Shown here piece by piece: positions 1 through 8,141 of a stretch of 64,000 bases of DNA. Every line of letters begins with the position of its first letter. The stretch's first letter is position 1. The position numbers and the translations under genes were made by a program. Source of the DNA: CAYVIB01 sp964451365 (GTDB lineage: Bacteria; Pseudomonadota; Gammaproteobacteria; Pseudomonadales; Cellvibrionaceae); the NCBI GenBank assembly GCA_964451365.1, contig CAYVIB010000025.1, forward strand, positions 1 through 64,000, in the 5' to 3' direction. The notes under the pieces are model-generated. The model had not been told where the DNA came from and did not search any database. It was given only the letters and a program-made list of their open reading frames with translations.

Positions 1-2
1 AA

Positions 3-203
3 CGAGGCACTATTCCAGCCAACCTGCCTCCTATTCTCGACAGGCTCGGCATTGAACCAAAACACTTCCTGTATATGAGCAGGCATTTTGAAAGTCAGTT
101 CAAGGGGCTGGTTGGCGGCTACTACTCAATGAAGAAAGCTTTCAACATTTTTGGCTACTGCCGAAGCCCTGGGCTTAAGCTCTGCAAACACGTTTTCGGC
201 TAA
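3..203 (+). CDS. C-terminal end of a Y1-type (REP-associated) transposase, cut by the window start
   Basis: An open frame enters from the window edge and stops at TAA 201-203, giving about 66 residues. The end contains IPANLPPILDRLGIEPKHF, then HFESQFKGLVGG and a closing CRSPGLKLCKHVFG. From memory this matches the C-terminal tail of a large family of Y1 HUH transposases (REP-associated tyrosine transposases) of marine gammaproteobacteria. The catalytic HUH and Tyr part would lie outside the window, so activity cannot be judged. The short direct repeats 150-315 bases downstream fit the habit of these genes of sitting beside repeat units. Family call is recognition, not a search. Confidence 0.6.
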   Translation, partial: RGTIPANLPPILDRLGIEPKHFLYMSRHFESQFKGLVGGYYSMKKAFNIFGYCRSPGLKLCKHVFG

Positions 204-352
204 CGGAAACTCTCACTCTAGCCACTTCACATCTACCCATTACGATAACTTTGCCCTAAATTCGGGTTTTTGGTCCTTTTTGGCTACGCCACCACCTATC
301 TTAATCAACTGGTAAATTTAAAGGAGCCTCATAGCGAGCTATTACGATCGTT

Positions 353-517
353 TTTGCGTTTCTTTAATATGGGTGTCCATGTATTTTCCATGTATTTTCC
401 ATGTATTTGCATGTATTTGTATGGGTGTCCATGTATTTGACGGTATGGGTGTCCATGTATTTGACGTTTGCGTTTCTTTAATATGGGTGTCCATGTATTT
501 TAGGTGTCCATGTATTT
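353..517. repeat. Patch of short direct repeats (unit GGGTGTCCATGTATTT)
   Basis: Full copies of GGGTGTCCATGTATTT lie at 371-386, 423-438, 447-462 and 485-500, with a one-base variant at 502-517. Truncated CCATGTATTT units follow the first copy at 388-397 and 399-408. A longer 35-bp direct repeat containing the unit occurs at 353-387 and 467-501. Spacing is irregular and units abut, which is not CRISPR-like. The patch lies just downstream of the transposase remnant and upstream of the mannan operon's 3' end. It is probably the substrate or scar of that transposase. Confidence 0.75.
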
Positions 518-607
518 TTAAAGCCGCGGCTCTTGATTTCGAATAATAAACGCCAACGCAGGCACACCTCTTAGAACTGGCACGTCAGTAAAATCGGGCC
601 TGAGGAG

Positions 608-626
608 GGCCTGGATAATCCAGGCC
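608..626. other. Perfect 8-bp hairpin between repeat patch and mannanase gene
   Basis: GGCCTGGA at 608-615 pairs with TCCAGGCC at 619-626 around a TAA loop. It lies 37 bases beyond the stop of the minus-strand mannanase gene, so it may end that operon's transcript. No clear T-run follows on the minus strand, so it is recorded as a hairpin rather than a terminator. Confidence 0.4.
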
Positions 627-662
627 AGGGAAAGGAAGGAAAACCCGCGGTTCTATAAACCG

Positions 663-2024
663 CTATTCCGATTCAGTCACTTCTTCAAGCTTGTCTGAAT
701 ATTTCACCAGAGTTTTCAGTGTGCTGACATCCGTAACGAATACCGAGTTGAGCCCCTGCGGTTCCTGCGGGGGATCGCCGACGAAGGATTTGTCCCCTTT
801 GCGCCACTTGGCGTCTTCGTGCAGGGCTTTTCCATAGCCGCCCCAGGCCCAGAAGTTAACACCGGCGAAGGGGCCATTGTTATCGACGCTTTCCACCAGT
901 CTATCCAGTACAAAGGTGTAGTATTTATCACGATAAGTAGTACCTGCCGCGGGTGAGAGTTTGCCTTCGTCGCGTTCGAGGCCGAACTCTTCCAGCACGG
1001 CGGGCATATTCAGGTCTTCAGCTATCGTCAGGTGGGAGTCGATATATTCGCCCGCCAGGCGGATGGCTTCGCCGTAGGTTTCCGCCGGTTTTTGTACATC
1101 GAACCAGCCCCAGTTTTTCAGCCACATGTGAAAGGTAAAATAATCGATGTCAGTTTTTTCATGGGCATTGATAACGCATTCGGCCAAGCCGAGGCAACCC
1201 ATGGTGCCTTCGCTGCCGATGGAGACCAACTGGTACGGGGCGAGTCTTTTGATCAGCGTGGTGGTGTCCTTTATCCATTTGTAATACGCGGGAAGATTTT
1301 TTTCGCTTACCTTGCCGTCGCCGGGGCGTGGCTCGTTGGCGAGCTGCCATGACATTATCGTGGGATCGTAGCGATAAAGTTTGCCGGTGATTGAGTTTTT
1401 GCGTTCCAGCAATGTTTTGATGTAGTTGTTGAACAGTTCCACAGCCTTTTCGTTGGAATAGAATTGCGCGGAAAAATGTGCGAACGCGGGCCAGGGTTTT
1501 TCCGGGTCGGCCATATCGACGATTTCGCCGTTGTTAACCCAGGATAAATAAGTTGCCATGCCGCCGGACCATTCCCAAAAGTTGTTCAGGAAGATCACCC
1601 CCTTCATATCGCGCTTGGCCATTTCCGCCAGCAGGAAGTCCAACCCAACAAGTATGTCTTCGTTTTCAATTTTGCCTTTGTAACTGATGGCGGGCCGCAT
1701 GGAGTCGCGCAGAGGTGAGCGTTCGGACGCGCCCAGTATGCGCAGGTTTGTGATGCCGAGGGATTTCAACAGGTCGAGTTCTTTTACCAGCCGCTCGCGA
1801 TCGCCGTATTCCTTATTGGGAGAGCCAAGGTAGGCGCCATACCACATATTGGTGCCGACAAATGTGTAAGGCTCACCTTCGAGTACAAATTGTGTTCCAT
1901 CAACGGTGACGAATTTGGCGGTATCCGGAGTGGAATCCTTATCCTTGGCGACAGCACCGAAAGACAGCGACGCTAGAACCAATATCAGCACCACAACCGG
2001 ATTTAGTGTAATTATTTTTTTCAT
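663..2024 (-). CDS. Secreted GH5 endo-beta-1,4-mannanase
   Basis: Hydrolyses internal beta-1,4-mannosidic bonds in mannan or glucomannan. The 453-residue protein begins MKKIITLNPVVVLILVLASL with a signal peptide likely cut after SFGAVA, so it acts outside the cytoplasm; there is no lipobox Cys. The GH5 subfamily 7 layout is visible: NLRILG strand near 93-98, acid/base Glu231 in QLANEP, and nucleophile Glu346 in LEEFG. The ATG at 2022-2024 is chosen because GGGGAG precedes it and the signal peptide begins there; the frame stays open 20 codons further upstream without making sense as a leader. Last gene of the GH130-epimerase-mannanase operon. No carbohydrate-binding module is present. Confidence 0.9.
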   Translation of the reverse strand: MKKIITLNPVVVLILVLASLSFGAVAKDKDSTPDTAKFVTVDGTQFVLEGEPYTFVGTNMWYGAYLGSPNKEYGDRERLVKELDLLKSLGITNLRILGASERSPLRDSMRPAISYKGKIENEDILVGLDFLLAEMAKRDMKGVIFLNNFWEWSGGMATYLSWVNNGEIVDMADPEKPWPAFAHFSAQFYSNEKAVELFNNYIKTLLERKNSITGKLYRYDPTIMSWQLANEPRPGDGKVSEKNLPAYYKWIKDTTTLIKRLAPYQLVSIGSEGTMGCLGLAECVINAHEKTDIDYFTFHMWLKNWGWFDVQKPAETYGEAIRLAGEYIDSHLTIAEDLNMPAVLEEFGLERDEGKLSPAAGTTYRDKYYTFVLDRLVESVDNNGPFAGVNFWAWGGYGKALHEDAKWRKGDKSFVGDPPQEPQGLNSVFVTDVSTLKTLVKYSDKLEEVTESE

Positions 2025-2055
2025 TATCTCCCCACCGATATTGCTTTTAAAAAAT

Positions 2056-3279
2056 TTAGAAACGACTGCTACCGGAAAGTTCATCCAGCCGGCGACACAC
2101 TTCCATCATCGTCCGGCCGTTGTGGTAGGGCGCTTTCCATAAGCCCACCTTGCAGTCCCCCCGACGGGGAAGATCCAGCGTGGACAGCCAGTGCCACTCA
2201 CCGTGCTGGTGATCTTTCTGATATTTTTTTATGAATTCCCAGGAGTTAACAAATGCCTGGTAAAATTTTCTTTCGCCTGTTATTTGATAGGCGTTGAGAA
2301 AACCGACTACGGCTTCCGCCTGTACCCACCAGATGCGCTCGTCGTGAAGGGTGTTGGTTTTGAAGTTGTAGGCATCGAATACTTCATGATGCTCACCCAC
2401 GCCCTGTTCCAGGCAACTGCGCGCCAGGTTGACGACGATGTCGCGGTAGTAATTCTTTAATTGCTCGTCTTGCAATACTTCCAGCGCTTCCCATATCAAC
2501 CAACTGCATTCGGCGTCGTGACCATAGGAAACGGCAACTGATTCGTCCTTCCAGTCCATGGCGTAAAACATACGCAGATGAAAATTTTCCTTATCGATAA
2601 TGTAGGTATTGAAGTAGTCCAGGCAACGCTTGATGGAGGCAATCACTTCTACCGAAGGCGCGACAATCTGCAGTGCGGTATAGGCTTCCAGTACATGCAG
2701 GTGCGTGTTCATGGATTTGGGGGAATTCAAATCCAGGTGACTCAACCGGAGATCGTCTATGGCGCTCCAATCGCGGGCAAAGGCCTCGATGTAACCGCCG
2801 TGATTGTGATCGTGGGTGCGGGTTTCCATCAACCGATAAATGCTTTTGGCCACACGCAGCACCTCTTCATTTTTTGTCAGTTTGAAGTAAGCACTTAAAC
2901 CATACAGAAAGAAAGCTTGCGCGTAGGTTTGTTTGCGATTATTCGCCACTTTACCCTTTGCGTTTAACTGCCAAAACACGCCACCGTAAATTGGATCAAC
3001 GAAATACCGCACCAGGTAATCGTAAGCGCGCTCAGCCATCGTCGCGTATTCTTTATTGCCGCTAAAAAGCGCGGCCTCGCTGAAAAACCATAAAATGCGG
3101 GAGTTTTGAATAATGCCTTTATTCGCGCTCGGGTTAACCTGATTATCAACGTCAATTTCACCGACAAAGCCGCCGTTGTCGTGGTCCTGGCAGTGGGTTA
3201 TCCACCATTGGGCAATTGCATTTAACTCGGTCAGAAATTCTTCTTTCCGCACGCCCGATACTTGCGGTGCATTCATCAT
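2056..3279 (-). CDS. AGE-family mannobiose/cellobiose 2-epimerase
   Basis: Predicted to epimerise the reducing-end sugar of beta-1,4-mannobiose to give mannosyl-glucose, the substrate of the phosphorylase encoded just upstream. The 407-residue protein has the (alpha/alpha)6 N-acylglucosamine 2-epimerase fold. Candidate active-site His residues are His193/His195 (NTHLHVLEAY), His254 (SYGHDAECSW) and His386 (APYHNGRTM), with the HDERIWWVQAE segment typical of cellobiose 2-epimerases. The start ATG overlaps the stop of the GH130 gene in ATGATGA, so translation is probably coupled. Specificity for mannobiose rather than cellobiose is inferred from the neighbours. There is no signal peptide, so it is cytoplasmic. 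Confidence 0.9.
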   Translation of the reverse strand: MMNAPQVSGVRKEEFLTELNAIAQWWITHCQDHDNGGFVGEIDVDNQVNPSANKGIIQNSRILWFFSEAALFSGNKEYATMAERAYDYLVRYFVDPIYGGVFWQLNAKGKVANNRKQTYAQAFFLYGLSAYFKLTKNEEVLRVAKSIYRLMETRTHDHNHGGYIEAFARDWSAIDDLRLSHLDLNSPKSMNTHLHVLEAYTALQIVAPSVEVIASIKRCLDYFNTYIIDKENFHLRMFYAMDWKDESVAVSYGHDAECSWLIWEALEVLQDEQLKNYYRDIVVNLARSCLEQGVGEHHEVFDAYNFKTNTLHDERIWWVQAEAVVGFLNAYQITGERKFYQAFVNSWEFIKKYQKDHQHGEWHWLSTLDLPRRGDCKVGLWKAPYHNGRTMMEVCRRLDELSGSSRF

Positions 3280-4460
3280 CGCAATCCCAGTTCCTTCATC
3301 ATCCGAAGATTGTCTTCGATCAGTTTGTTGCGAGTTTGCACCGATGCCGCCGAGCGCAGGCCGTCCTCCGGCGTATTGATTACATAATCCACCAGTTTGT
3401 CGAGCGTTGAAGTGGCCACATGAAGCCGTGTGTCCGAGGAGGCGTAATAAATAAATACCTCATTTTTGTCGTTCACAATCCAGCCGTTGGTAAACAGCAC
3501 ATTGGAGACATCGCCCACGCGCTCATCGCCTTCCGGCGCCATAAAGTGGCCGGCAGGACAGTGGGTAACTACCCAGGGGCGTTCCAACTCCGTCATAAAC
3601 ATATACAGTACATAACGCAAACCGGCGGCCGTATTGCGCACACCGTGCGCCAGATGCAGCCAGCCCGCGTCGGTTTTTAACGGCGCCGGCCCCTGCCCGT
3701 TTTTAACTTCCTTGATGGTGTGATAAACCTTTTTGTCGACGATGACTTCTTCGCGCACTTCGGCTTTTTCCATGCTGTCCGTAAGGCCCCAGCCGATACC
3801 GCCGCCGCTGCCCACGCTGATAAAACCGTCCTGAGGGCGGGTGTACAAAGCATATTTGCCATCGATAAATTCCGGATGCAGAACCACGTTGCGCTGTTGG
3901 CCGGAATAGGTCACCAGGTCGGGCAGGCGCTCCCAGTTGATCAGGTCAGTGGTGCGGGCAATGCCGCATTGCGCTTCGGCGGCGGACATATCGTTCGGCT
4001 GGCGTTCATCCTTGCGCTCGGTACAAAACAGGCCATAGATGTAACCGTCCTCATGGCGTGTAAGGCGCATGTCGTAAACGTTCACGTCCGGACAATCGGT
4101 TTCCGGCATGGTTACCGGGTAATCCCGGAAGTGAAAGTTGTCGATGCCATTATCGCTTTGCGCCACGGCAAAAAAGGATTTTCGGTCATTGCCTTCAACA
4201 CGTACCACCAGGGTGTATTTGTTGTCGAAAAGAATTGCGCCGGAATTAAAGGCGGCGTTAATACCTTGCCGTTCCAGCAGGAGTGGATTGGTTTTTTCGT
4301 TTAAGTCATAGCGCCAGAAGACGGGAGTATGTTGCGCGGTAACCACCGGGTTTTGCCAACGCTGGTATACGCCGTTCGAGGTTGTCGGGGAGTTTTTTTG
4401 TTGTAGTAGTGCTTGGTGATCGTTAAATAGTTGTTGTACCTGTCTGGCAAATAAACTCAT
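3276..4460 (-). CDS. GH130 4-O-beta-D-mannosyl-D-glucose phosphorylase
   Basis: Expected to phosphorolyse mannosyl-glucose to mannose 1-phosphate and glucose in the cytoplasm. The 394-residue protein has the five-bladed GH130 core. Asp130 in DVNVYDMRLT matches the catalytic Asp of characterised mannosylglucose phosphorylases, and ERPWVVTHCPAGHF and GDVSNVLFTNGW are family blocks. First gene of the operon; the next gene, a 2-epimerase, makes its substrate. That pairing favours the GH130 subfamily 1 activity over mannooligosaccharide phosphorylase. A candidate regulator operator and a terminator-like hairpin lie in the long leader upstream. No signal peptide. Confidence 0.92.
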   Translation of the reverse strand: MSLFARQVQQLFNDHQALLQQKNSPTTSNGVYQRWQNPVVTAQHTPVFWRYDLNEKTNPLLLERQGINAAFNSGAILFDNKYTLVVRVEGNDRKSFFAVAQSDNGIDNFHFRDYPVTMPETDCPDVNVYDMRLTRHEDGYIYGLFCTERKDERQPNDMSAAEAQCGIARTTDLINWERLPDLVTYSGQQRNVVLHPEFIDGKYALYTRPQDGFISVGSGGGIGWGLTDSMEKAEVREEVIVDKKVYHTIKEVKNGQGPAPLKTDAGWLHLAHGVRNTAAGLRYVLYMFMTELERPWVVTHCPAGHFMAPEGDERVGDVSNVLFTNGWIVNDKNEVFIYYASSDTRLHVATSTLDKLVDYVINTPEDGLRSAASVQTRNKLIEDNLRMMKELGLR

Positions 4461-4526
4461 GAAGGGAAGACCTCAGACGTTACCGGGAATACAGCGAGTT
4501 TCGTGCAATTCAAAAATTCAGGGCAT

Positions 4527-4566
4527 AAAAAAACCGCCAAAAACAGCTGGGTCGTTTGCGGCGGTT
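4527..4566 (-). terminator. Intrinsic terminator or attenuator in the leader of the GH130 operon
   Basis: On the minus strand AACCGCC (4566-4560) pairs with GGCGGTT (4538-4532). An inner AAAC/GTTT pair extends the stem, and seven T residues follow (4533-4527). It stands about 70 bases before the GH130 start codon, in the same direction. A transcript begun at or upstream of the palindrome at 4671-4684 would meet it before the first gene, so attenuation is possible. Otherwise it ends an unseen short transcript. Confidence 0.6.
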
Positions 4567-4670
4567 ATTATACGACATATCAAAACAGACAACTTCCGGG
4601 CCGGGTAGTGGATGAATCGCCAGGAAGTGGTTAGTAGCACCTGCTGGCTTGGCTGCGCCAAAGCCGACAA

Positions 4671-4684
4671 TGTAATCGGTTACA
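4671..4684. promoter_or_regulatory. Candidate LacI-family operator
   Basis: TGTAATCGGTTACA is a near-perfect 14-bp dyad with central CG, the form used by many LacI/GalR-family regulators, and a LacI-family gene starts about 300 bases away. It lies about 210 bases upstream of the GH130 start. Binding by the neighbouring regulator is inferred. Confidence 0.5.
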
Positions 4685-4978
4685 AAAGAAAAATCAACCT
4701 CCTTTTGCGTAATCAGCTGCTTTGGGGATAAAAAAGCCGGCTTTGATGGAAATTCGATTAAAGGGGCTTGATATTGTGATGGGATATTCGATAATGAAAA
4801 CCGTTTATGTAACTGTTTCATTGCAGCCGGGGGAATCAGAGGTTTCTTCGACTACATATATTAATGTGAATTTTAGTGCTGCCACTGTTAAGTTCGCCGG
4901 GGTTGATTCGAATCCCTCACGCAAATGCGGCAGCGTAAACTCCAGTGATAGATACATAAAAACAATAACAGGCCCAAT

Positions 4979-5974
4979 ATGTCCAATATCAGAGAAGTAG
5001 CACGAGTAGCTGGCGTTTCCGTTGCAACCGTTTCACGGGCGCTCAGTCACCCGGAAAAGGTTTCGGAAGCCAGTATCCAGAAAGTAAAAAAAGCCATCGA
5101 GGAAGTGAAGTACCGGCCGAACATGCTGGCACGAAACTTCCGCTCCGCGCGCTCCTATTCCCTTGTGGTGCTGGTGCCGGATATTGCCAACCCGTTTTTT
5201 TCCCTGATCATCCGCAGTATTGAAAAGCAGGCACAAAAGCGTGGTTATGCGGTGTTGCTGGGCGATACCCAGGACAATAACACCCGCGAAAAGGATTACA
5301 TCAAGCTGGTGGAAACACGGCTGGCGGATGGTGTGATCCAGTTGCGTCCCCACTCGCCGGATTCGCCGTCACCCCGCACGCCCGGCGTGCCGCATATCAA
5401 CCTGTGCGGCACCGAAGGCACCCCTGGTCCCTGCATTCGAGTGGACAATGTTCAGGCGGCGAAAAATATGGTGGATTACCTGATCTCCCTGAACCACCGG
5501 CGAATCGGCCTGGTTACCGGTTTGCGCAACAACGCGCACACCGTTGACCGGATGAAGGGTTATCGCCAGAGTCTTGAGGAAGCGGGAATTGAGTTTGATC
5601 CGCAGTTGGTTTCGGAAGGGGAGTACACTATCTGGTCCGGCGTGAACGCGGCCAATAAACTTTGCACTTTAAAAGAGCCACCCACCGCAATCGTGTGCAT
5701 GAACGATGAAATGGCGATTGGTACTCTGCAGGCGCTGAAAGCACATGGTTTTTCCGTTCCCGGGGATGTGTCGGTGACCGGTTTTGACGATATCAATTAC
5801 GCCCGCTATTGCGATCCGCCCATTACCACCATTGCCCAGCCGGTCGAGGACATGGGGCGGATAGCAGTGGATTTATTACTGCGCTTGATTGAAGGTGAGG
5901 AACTGACAGAGGAACAGCACGTTCTGCCTTACGACTTTATCGTGCGCAAGAGCACGGCGCCGGCAAAGCGCTAG
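4979..5974 (+). CDS. LacI/GalR-family transcriptional regulator of the mannan locus
   Basis: The 331-residue protein has an N-terminal LacI helix-turn-helix (residues about 2-25, REVARVAGVSVATVSRALS) and a hinge helix near NMLARNFRS. A periplasmic-binding-protein-like sensor domain follows (VVLVPDIANPFFSLIIRSIE; later GFDDINYARYCDPPITT). It is divergent from the GH130-epimerase-mannanase operon and upstream of a convergent AGE-family isomerase gene. A role as sugar-responsive regulator of these genes is therefore the natural inference; the effector could be mannose, mannobiose or mannosyl-glucose. The start ATG fits the family N-terminus, although the ribosome-binding site is weak. Confidence 0.9.
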   Translation: MSNIREVARVAGVSVATVSRALSHPEKVSEASIQKVKKAIEEVKYRPNMLARNFRSARSYSLVVLVPDIANPFFSLIIRSIEKQAQKRGYAVLLGDTQDNNTREKDYIKLVETRLADGVIQLRPHSPDSPSPRTPGVPHINLCGTEGTPGPCIRVDNVQAAKNMVDYLISLNHRRIGLVTGLRNNAHTVDRMKGYRQSLEEAGIEFDPQLVSEGEYTIWSGVNAANKLCTLKEPPTAIVCMNDEMAIGTLQALKAHGFSVPGDVSVTGFDDINYARYCDPPITTIAQPVEDMGRIAVDLLLRLIEGEELTEEQHVLPYDFIVRKSTAPAKR

Positions 5975-5997
5975 GTTTCTTCCGTCCTTATCATCTC

Positions 5998-6049
5998 GTA
6001 GGGGCAGCCCTCGCGGCTGCCCTGGGGTAACCGCGAGGGCTGCCCCTAC
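5998..6049. repeat. Perfect palindromic intergenic repeat (copy 1 of 3)
   Basis: Arms GTAGGGGCAGCCCTCGCGG (5998-6016) and their exact reverse complement (6031-6049) flank a 14-base loop. It sits between the convergent regulator and isomerase genes, where it could also slow transcription from both sides, but no T-run follows. Related copies are at 33253-33301 and 44116-44139. Confidence 0.85.
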
Positions 6050-6097
6050 AAGTACAGTAGGGCAGTTGGCGTTGGGCCTGCCCGCCTTACGGATTAA

Positions 6098-7243
6098 TCA
6101 GCTCCGCTCGCTCACGTAGGTCGAAACTTCAACCGCCGCCATTATCAGGTGATACAGCGAACTGGCCGGCGCGAAATCCACCAGCAGCTGGTCCTGCCCA
6201 TCCAGGCGGTCGATATAGGCTCCCGGTGTGGAAGCCTTCAGGTAATACCGCATCAGCGCATCCATGGCATTTGCCGCGTTTTCCTCGCAACCGTCACGCC
6301 CTTCCCGCGCCTGTGCGATACTTGCCTTGATCAACTCGGTCATAGGCCAGCAGCGTTTGGTGAGCGCGATGACATTTCCATCGGGAGAGACTTCATCGTA
6401 CAACAGGCCCTTGTCCGTCAAGCCAATTTCCAAAGCCCTGCTGTACAAGGCATCTGCATAACGATCGACCTTCCGCCCGGTCCGGCCCTGGTAGCCGCGC
6501 AGCAGCCATACCCACTCCATCATATGGCCCGGTTCAACAATGTCGCCTTCCGCGCCTTCCAGCAATGTCCAGTCGTGATTGAAGTATTCGCGCAGCACAT
6601 TGTTTTGCGGATCAAAAAAACGTGTTTCAAACAACGCGAACATTTCGCCGGCGCGGGCCAGCCACTTTGCATCGCCACTGGCGTCATACAGCGCGAGAAA
6701 CGCCTCGAATAAATGCATGTGGGGGTTTTGCCGGCGGCGATCGGAAGCGTAATCGCCTTCCAGCCAGCCGCCGCACTGTTGCCCGAGTTCATCATCCAGG
6801 AAGCTGATTAACGCCTCGGCCTCCTCCAGCGTTGCGCCGTCGTTAAACGCCCGGTAACGCCAGGCGCAGGCGAGCAAAAAGAATGCATGATCATAAAGAT
6901 CCCGCATCGGGTTTTTTACCTGATTATCGGGCGACAGCAAATGAACGTAACCCCGGCCGGAGGGGTGAACGGCGTGGCTTGAAACAAAATCAACCATTCG
7001 CCGGACTTTGGCTTCCGCGTTATCCAGCCAACCCAGCTTCGACGCGAGTGAAAAAACAAATATCTGGCGCGCCTGAACCCGCAATCGGGTATCGGCGGAG
7101 GTATCCACCTGGCCACTGGCAAGAAAGCGTTCATAACTGGCGCCGGTTTCGGGGTTGATTCCCGAAGTGCTCCATAAAGGAAGCGCCTGTTGCTTGATCC
7201 AACTTTCAAAACGGGTGGCGGAAGCAATTAATTTCGGATGCAT
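6098..7243 (-). CDS. AGE-family sugar isomerase, probable D-mannose isomerase
   Basis: A cytoplasmic 381-residue (alpha/alpha)6-barrel protein of the N-acylglucosamine 2-epimerase superfamily. It is clearly different from the epimerase at 2056-3279. Residues typical of the YihS/mannose-isomerase branch are Arg54-Arg59 (RLRVQARQIFVF), His175/His177 (NPHMHLFEAF) and His240 (EPGHMMEWVWLL). Mannose to fructose conversion would link free mannose from mannan to central metabolism. It is convergent with the LacI-type gene and not in the GH130 operon. It could instead act on another aldose; the mannose assignment rests on family and neighbourhood. Confidence 0.82.
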   Translation of the reverse strand: MHPKLIASATRFESWIKQQALPLWSTSGINPETGASYERFLASGQVDTSADTRLRVQARQIFVFSLASKLGWLDNAEAKVRRMVDFVSSHAVHPSGRGYVHLLSPDNQVKNPMRDLYDHAFFLLACAWRYRAFNDGATLEEAEALISFLDDELGQQCGGWLEGDYASDRRRQNPHMHLFEAFLALYDASGDAKWLARAGEMFALFETRFFDPQNNVLREYFNHDWTLLEGAEGDIVEPGHMMEWVWLLRGYQGRTGRKVDRYADALYSRALEIGLTDKGLLYDEVSPDGNVIALTKRCWPMTELIKASIAQAREGRDGCEENAANAMDALMRYYLKASTPGAYIDRLDGQDQLLVDFAPASSLYHLIMAAVEVSTYVSERS

Positions 7244-7652
7244 TTTTATTCACACGATGCGGGAAGGAGGGCGAATGGTGAAGGATTAAAAAAAGTAATT
7301 CAAGCGGCCGCTAACTGCCTCTGCCTTGTCGCCTTTTTGTCTCGTGTCCCATCAATTTCGCTCGCAGACCAGGTTCGCGACGCCTATATGGATGTAGTGA
7401 TGCGGCATTCCGATGGTAGGCCGGGCTGGCGCTCCAGCGACACAATGGTTCGACATTTCGGAGCTAAAGCCGAAGCGGACATCTGGAGAAATCTCTCTAC
7501 CAATCCCGAGTGTTCTGGATCTCCGCTACGCGAAGATGACCACATTCTCGCCTTTTTCCATGATCTGTCCCAGGTCACTATTAGTCACCTGCTTGCCTCA
7601 TTCCACCACGCGCCAACGCTCTAAGCTATCCCTATCCGGTAACAAAGTAGAA
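7244..7652. other. 409-base stretch without a recognised gene
   Basis: A 128-residue plus frame (7238-7624) and a 64-residue minus frame (7384-7578) cross this area. Neither has a recognisable domain, and the plus frame begins inside the isomerase gene. No promoter, repeat or RNA could be assigned. It may be decayed coding sequence. Confidence 0.4.
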
Positions 7653-8111
7653 TTATTTCGACCATCCAAATATACCGGATTCCTGTTTCGTTACCGGTTT
7701 GACTTCATCGTCGACATGTTCATGCACATCGTATTTTTCAATGCGTCCATTCCGCCCGCTGACATAACAATTGATATAAATAAGTGGTGGCGCCTCTCTG
7801 CCGTTTTCTTCGCTCTGTTTCCGGTCAATCGTATAGAAGATTTTGTACAAAAATTCCCTCTCGTCGTAGCGACTCGAATGATTGTCCAACAACAGGAATT
7901 TTATCTGGTCCGCAAACCGTTCTTTTGTTGCCGATTCGCAGGTCAATACCGCATCGGTGAAAGTAACATTTTGATAGCCTGTCCTGTCACCACTACGCCA
8001 GGGGTTAAGGCTGCTATCGGAAACGAAAAGCGTGACCAGAACGGACACCGCAACTACAACTATCGCGAACACTACAACAGCAATACGCTGGACACGAGAA
8101 ATCCCGTCCAT
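7653..8111 (-). CDS. Small single-pass membrane protein, unknown function
   Basis: The 152-residue product has one strong membrane segment near the N-terminus (residues about 8-30, RIAVVVFAIVVVAVSVLVTL). A polar domain follows, with two Cys (TCESAT, INCYVSG) and a hydrophilic His/Asp/Glu-rich tail; the bulk probably faces the periplasm. The ATG at 8109-8111 follows GGAG with good spacing, which supports a real gene. It lies 30 bases downstream of the thiI stop on the same strand. I do not recognise the family. Confidence 0.65.
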   Translation of the reverse strand: MDGISRVQRIAVVVFAIVVVAVSVLVTLFVSDSSLNPWRSGDRTGYQNVTFTDAVLTCESATKERFADQIKFLLLDNHSSRYDEREFLYKIFYTIDRKQSEENGREAPPLIYINCYVSGRNGRIEKYDVHEHVDDEVKPVTKQESGIFGWSK

Positions 8112-8141
8112 TCTATCTCCGGAATATTTATTTAAATCAGA

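Larger units (their letters stand above)
4461..4978. promoter_or_regulatory. Divergent control region between the mannan operon and lacI-type gene
   Basis: This 518-base region has no convincing gene. It holds a terminator-like hairpin (4527-4566, minus strand), a 14-bp palindrome with central CG (4671-4684) and an imperfect 28-bp dyad (4794-4821, arms of the ATGAAA...TTTCAT type). It must carry promoters for the GH130 operon and for the regulator. I could not place convincing -35/-10 boxes for either. Confidence 0.6.

Noticed and set aside
361..517. Possible CRISPR array
   Set aside because: Units are 16 bases, partly abutting and irregularly spaced, with no unique spacers of constant length and no cas genes.
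4510..4821. 103-residue minus-strand frame in the mannan control region
   Set aside because: It reads through the terminator-like hairpin, has no domain and overlaps the operator; its start has no ribosome-binding site.
4905..4914. GATTCGAATC resembling a tRNA T-loop
   Set aside because: The flanking bases do not form a 5-bp T-stem and no acceptor, D or anticodon arms are found.
7238..7624. 128-residue plus-strand frame
   Set aside because: Begins inside the isomerase gene, lacks a ribosome-binding site and shows no recognisable domain.
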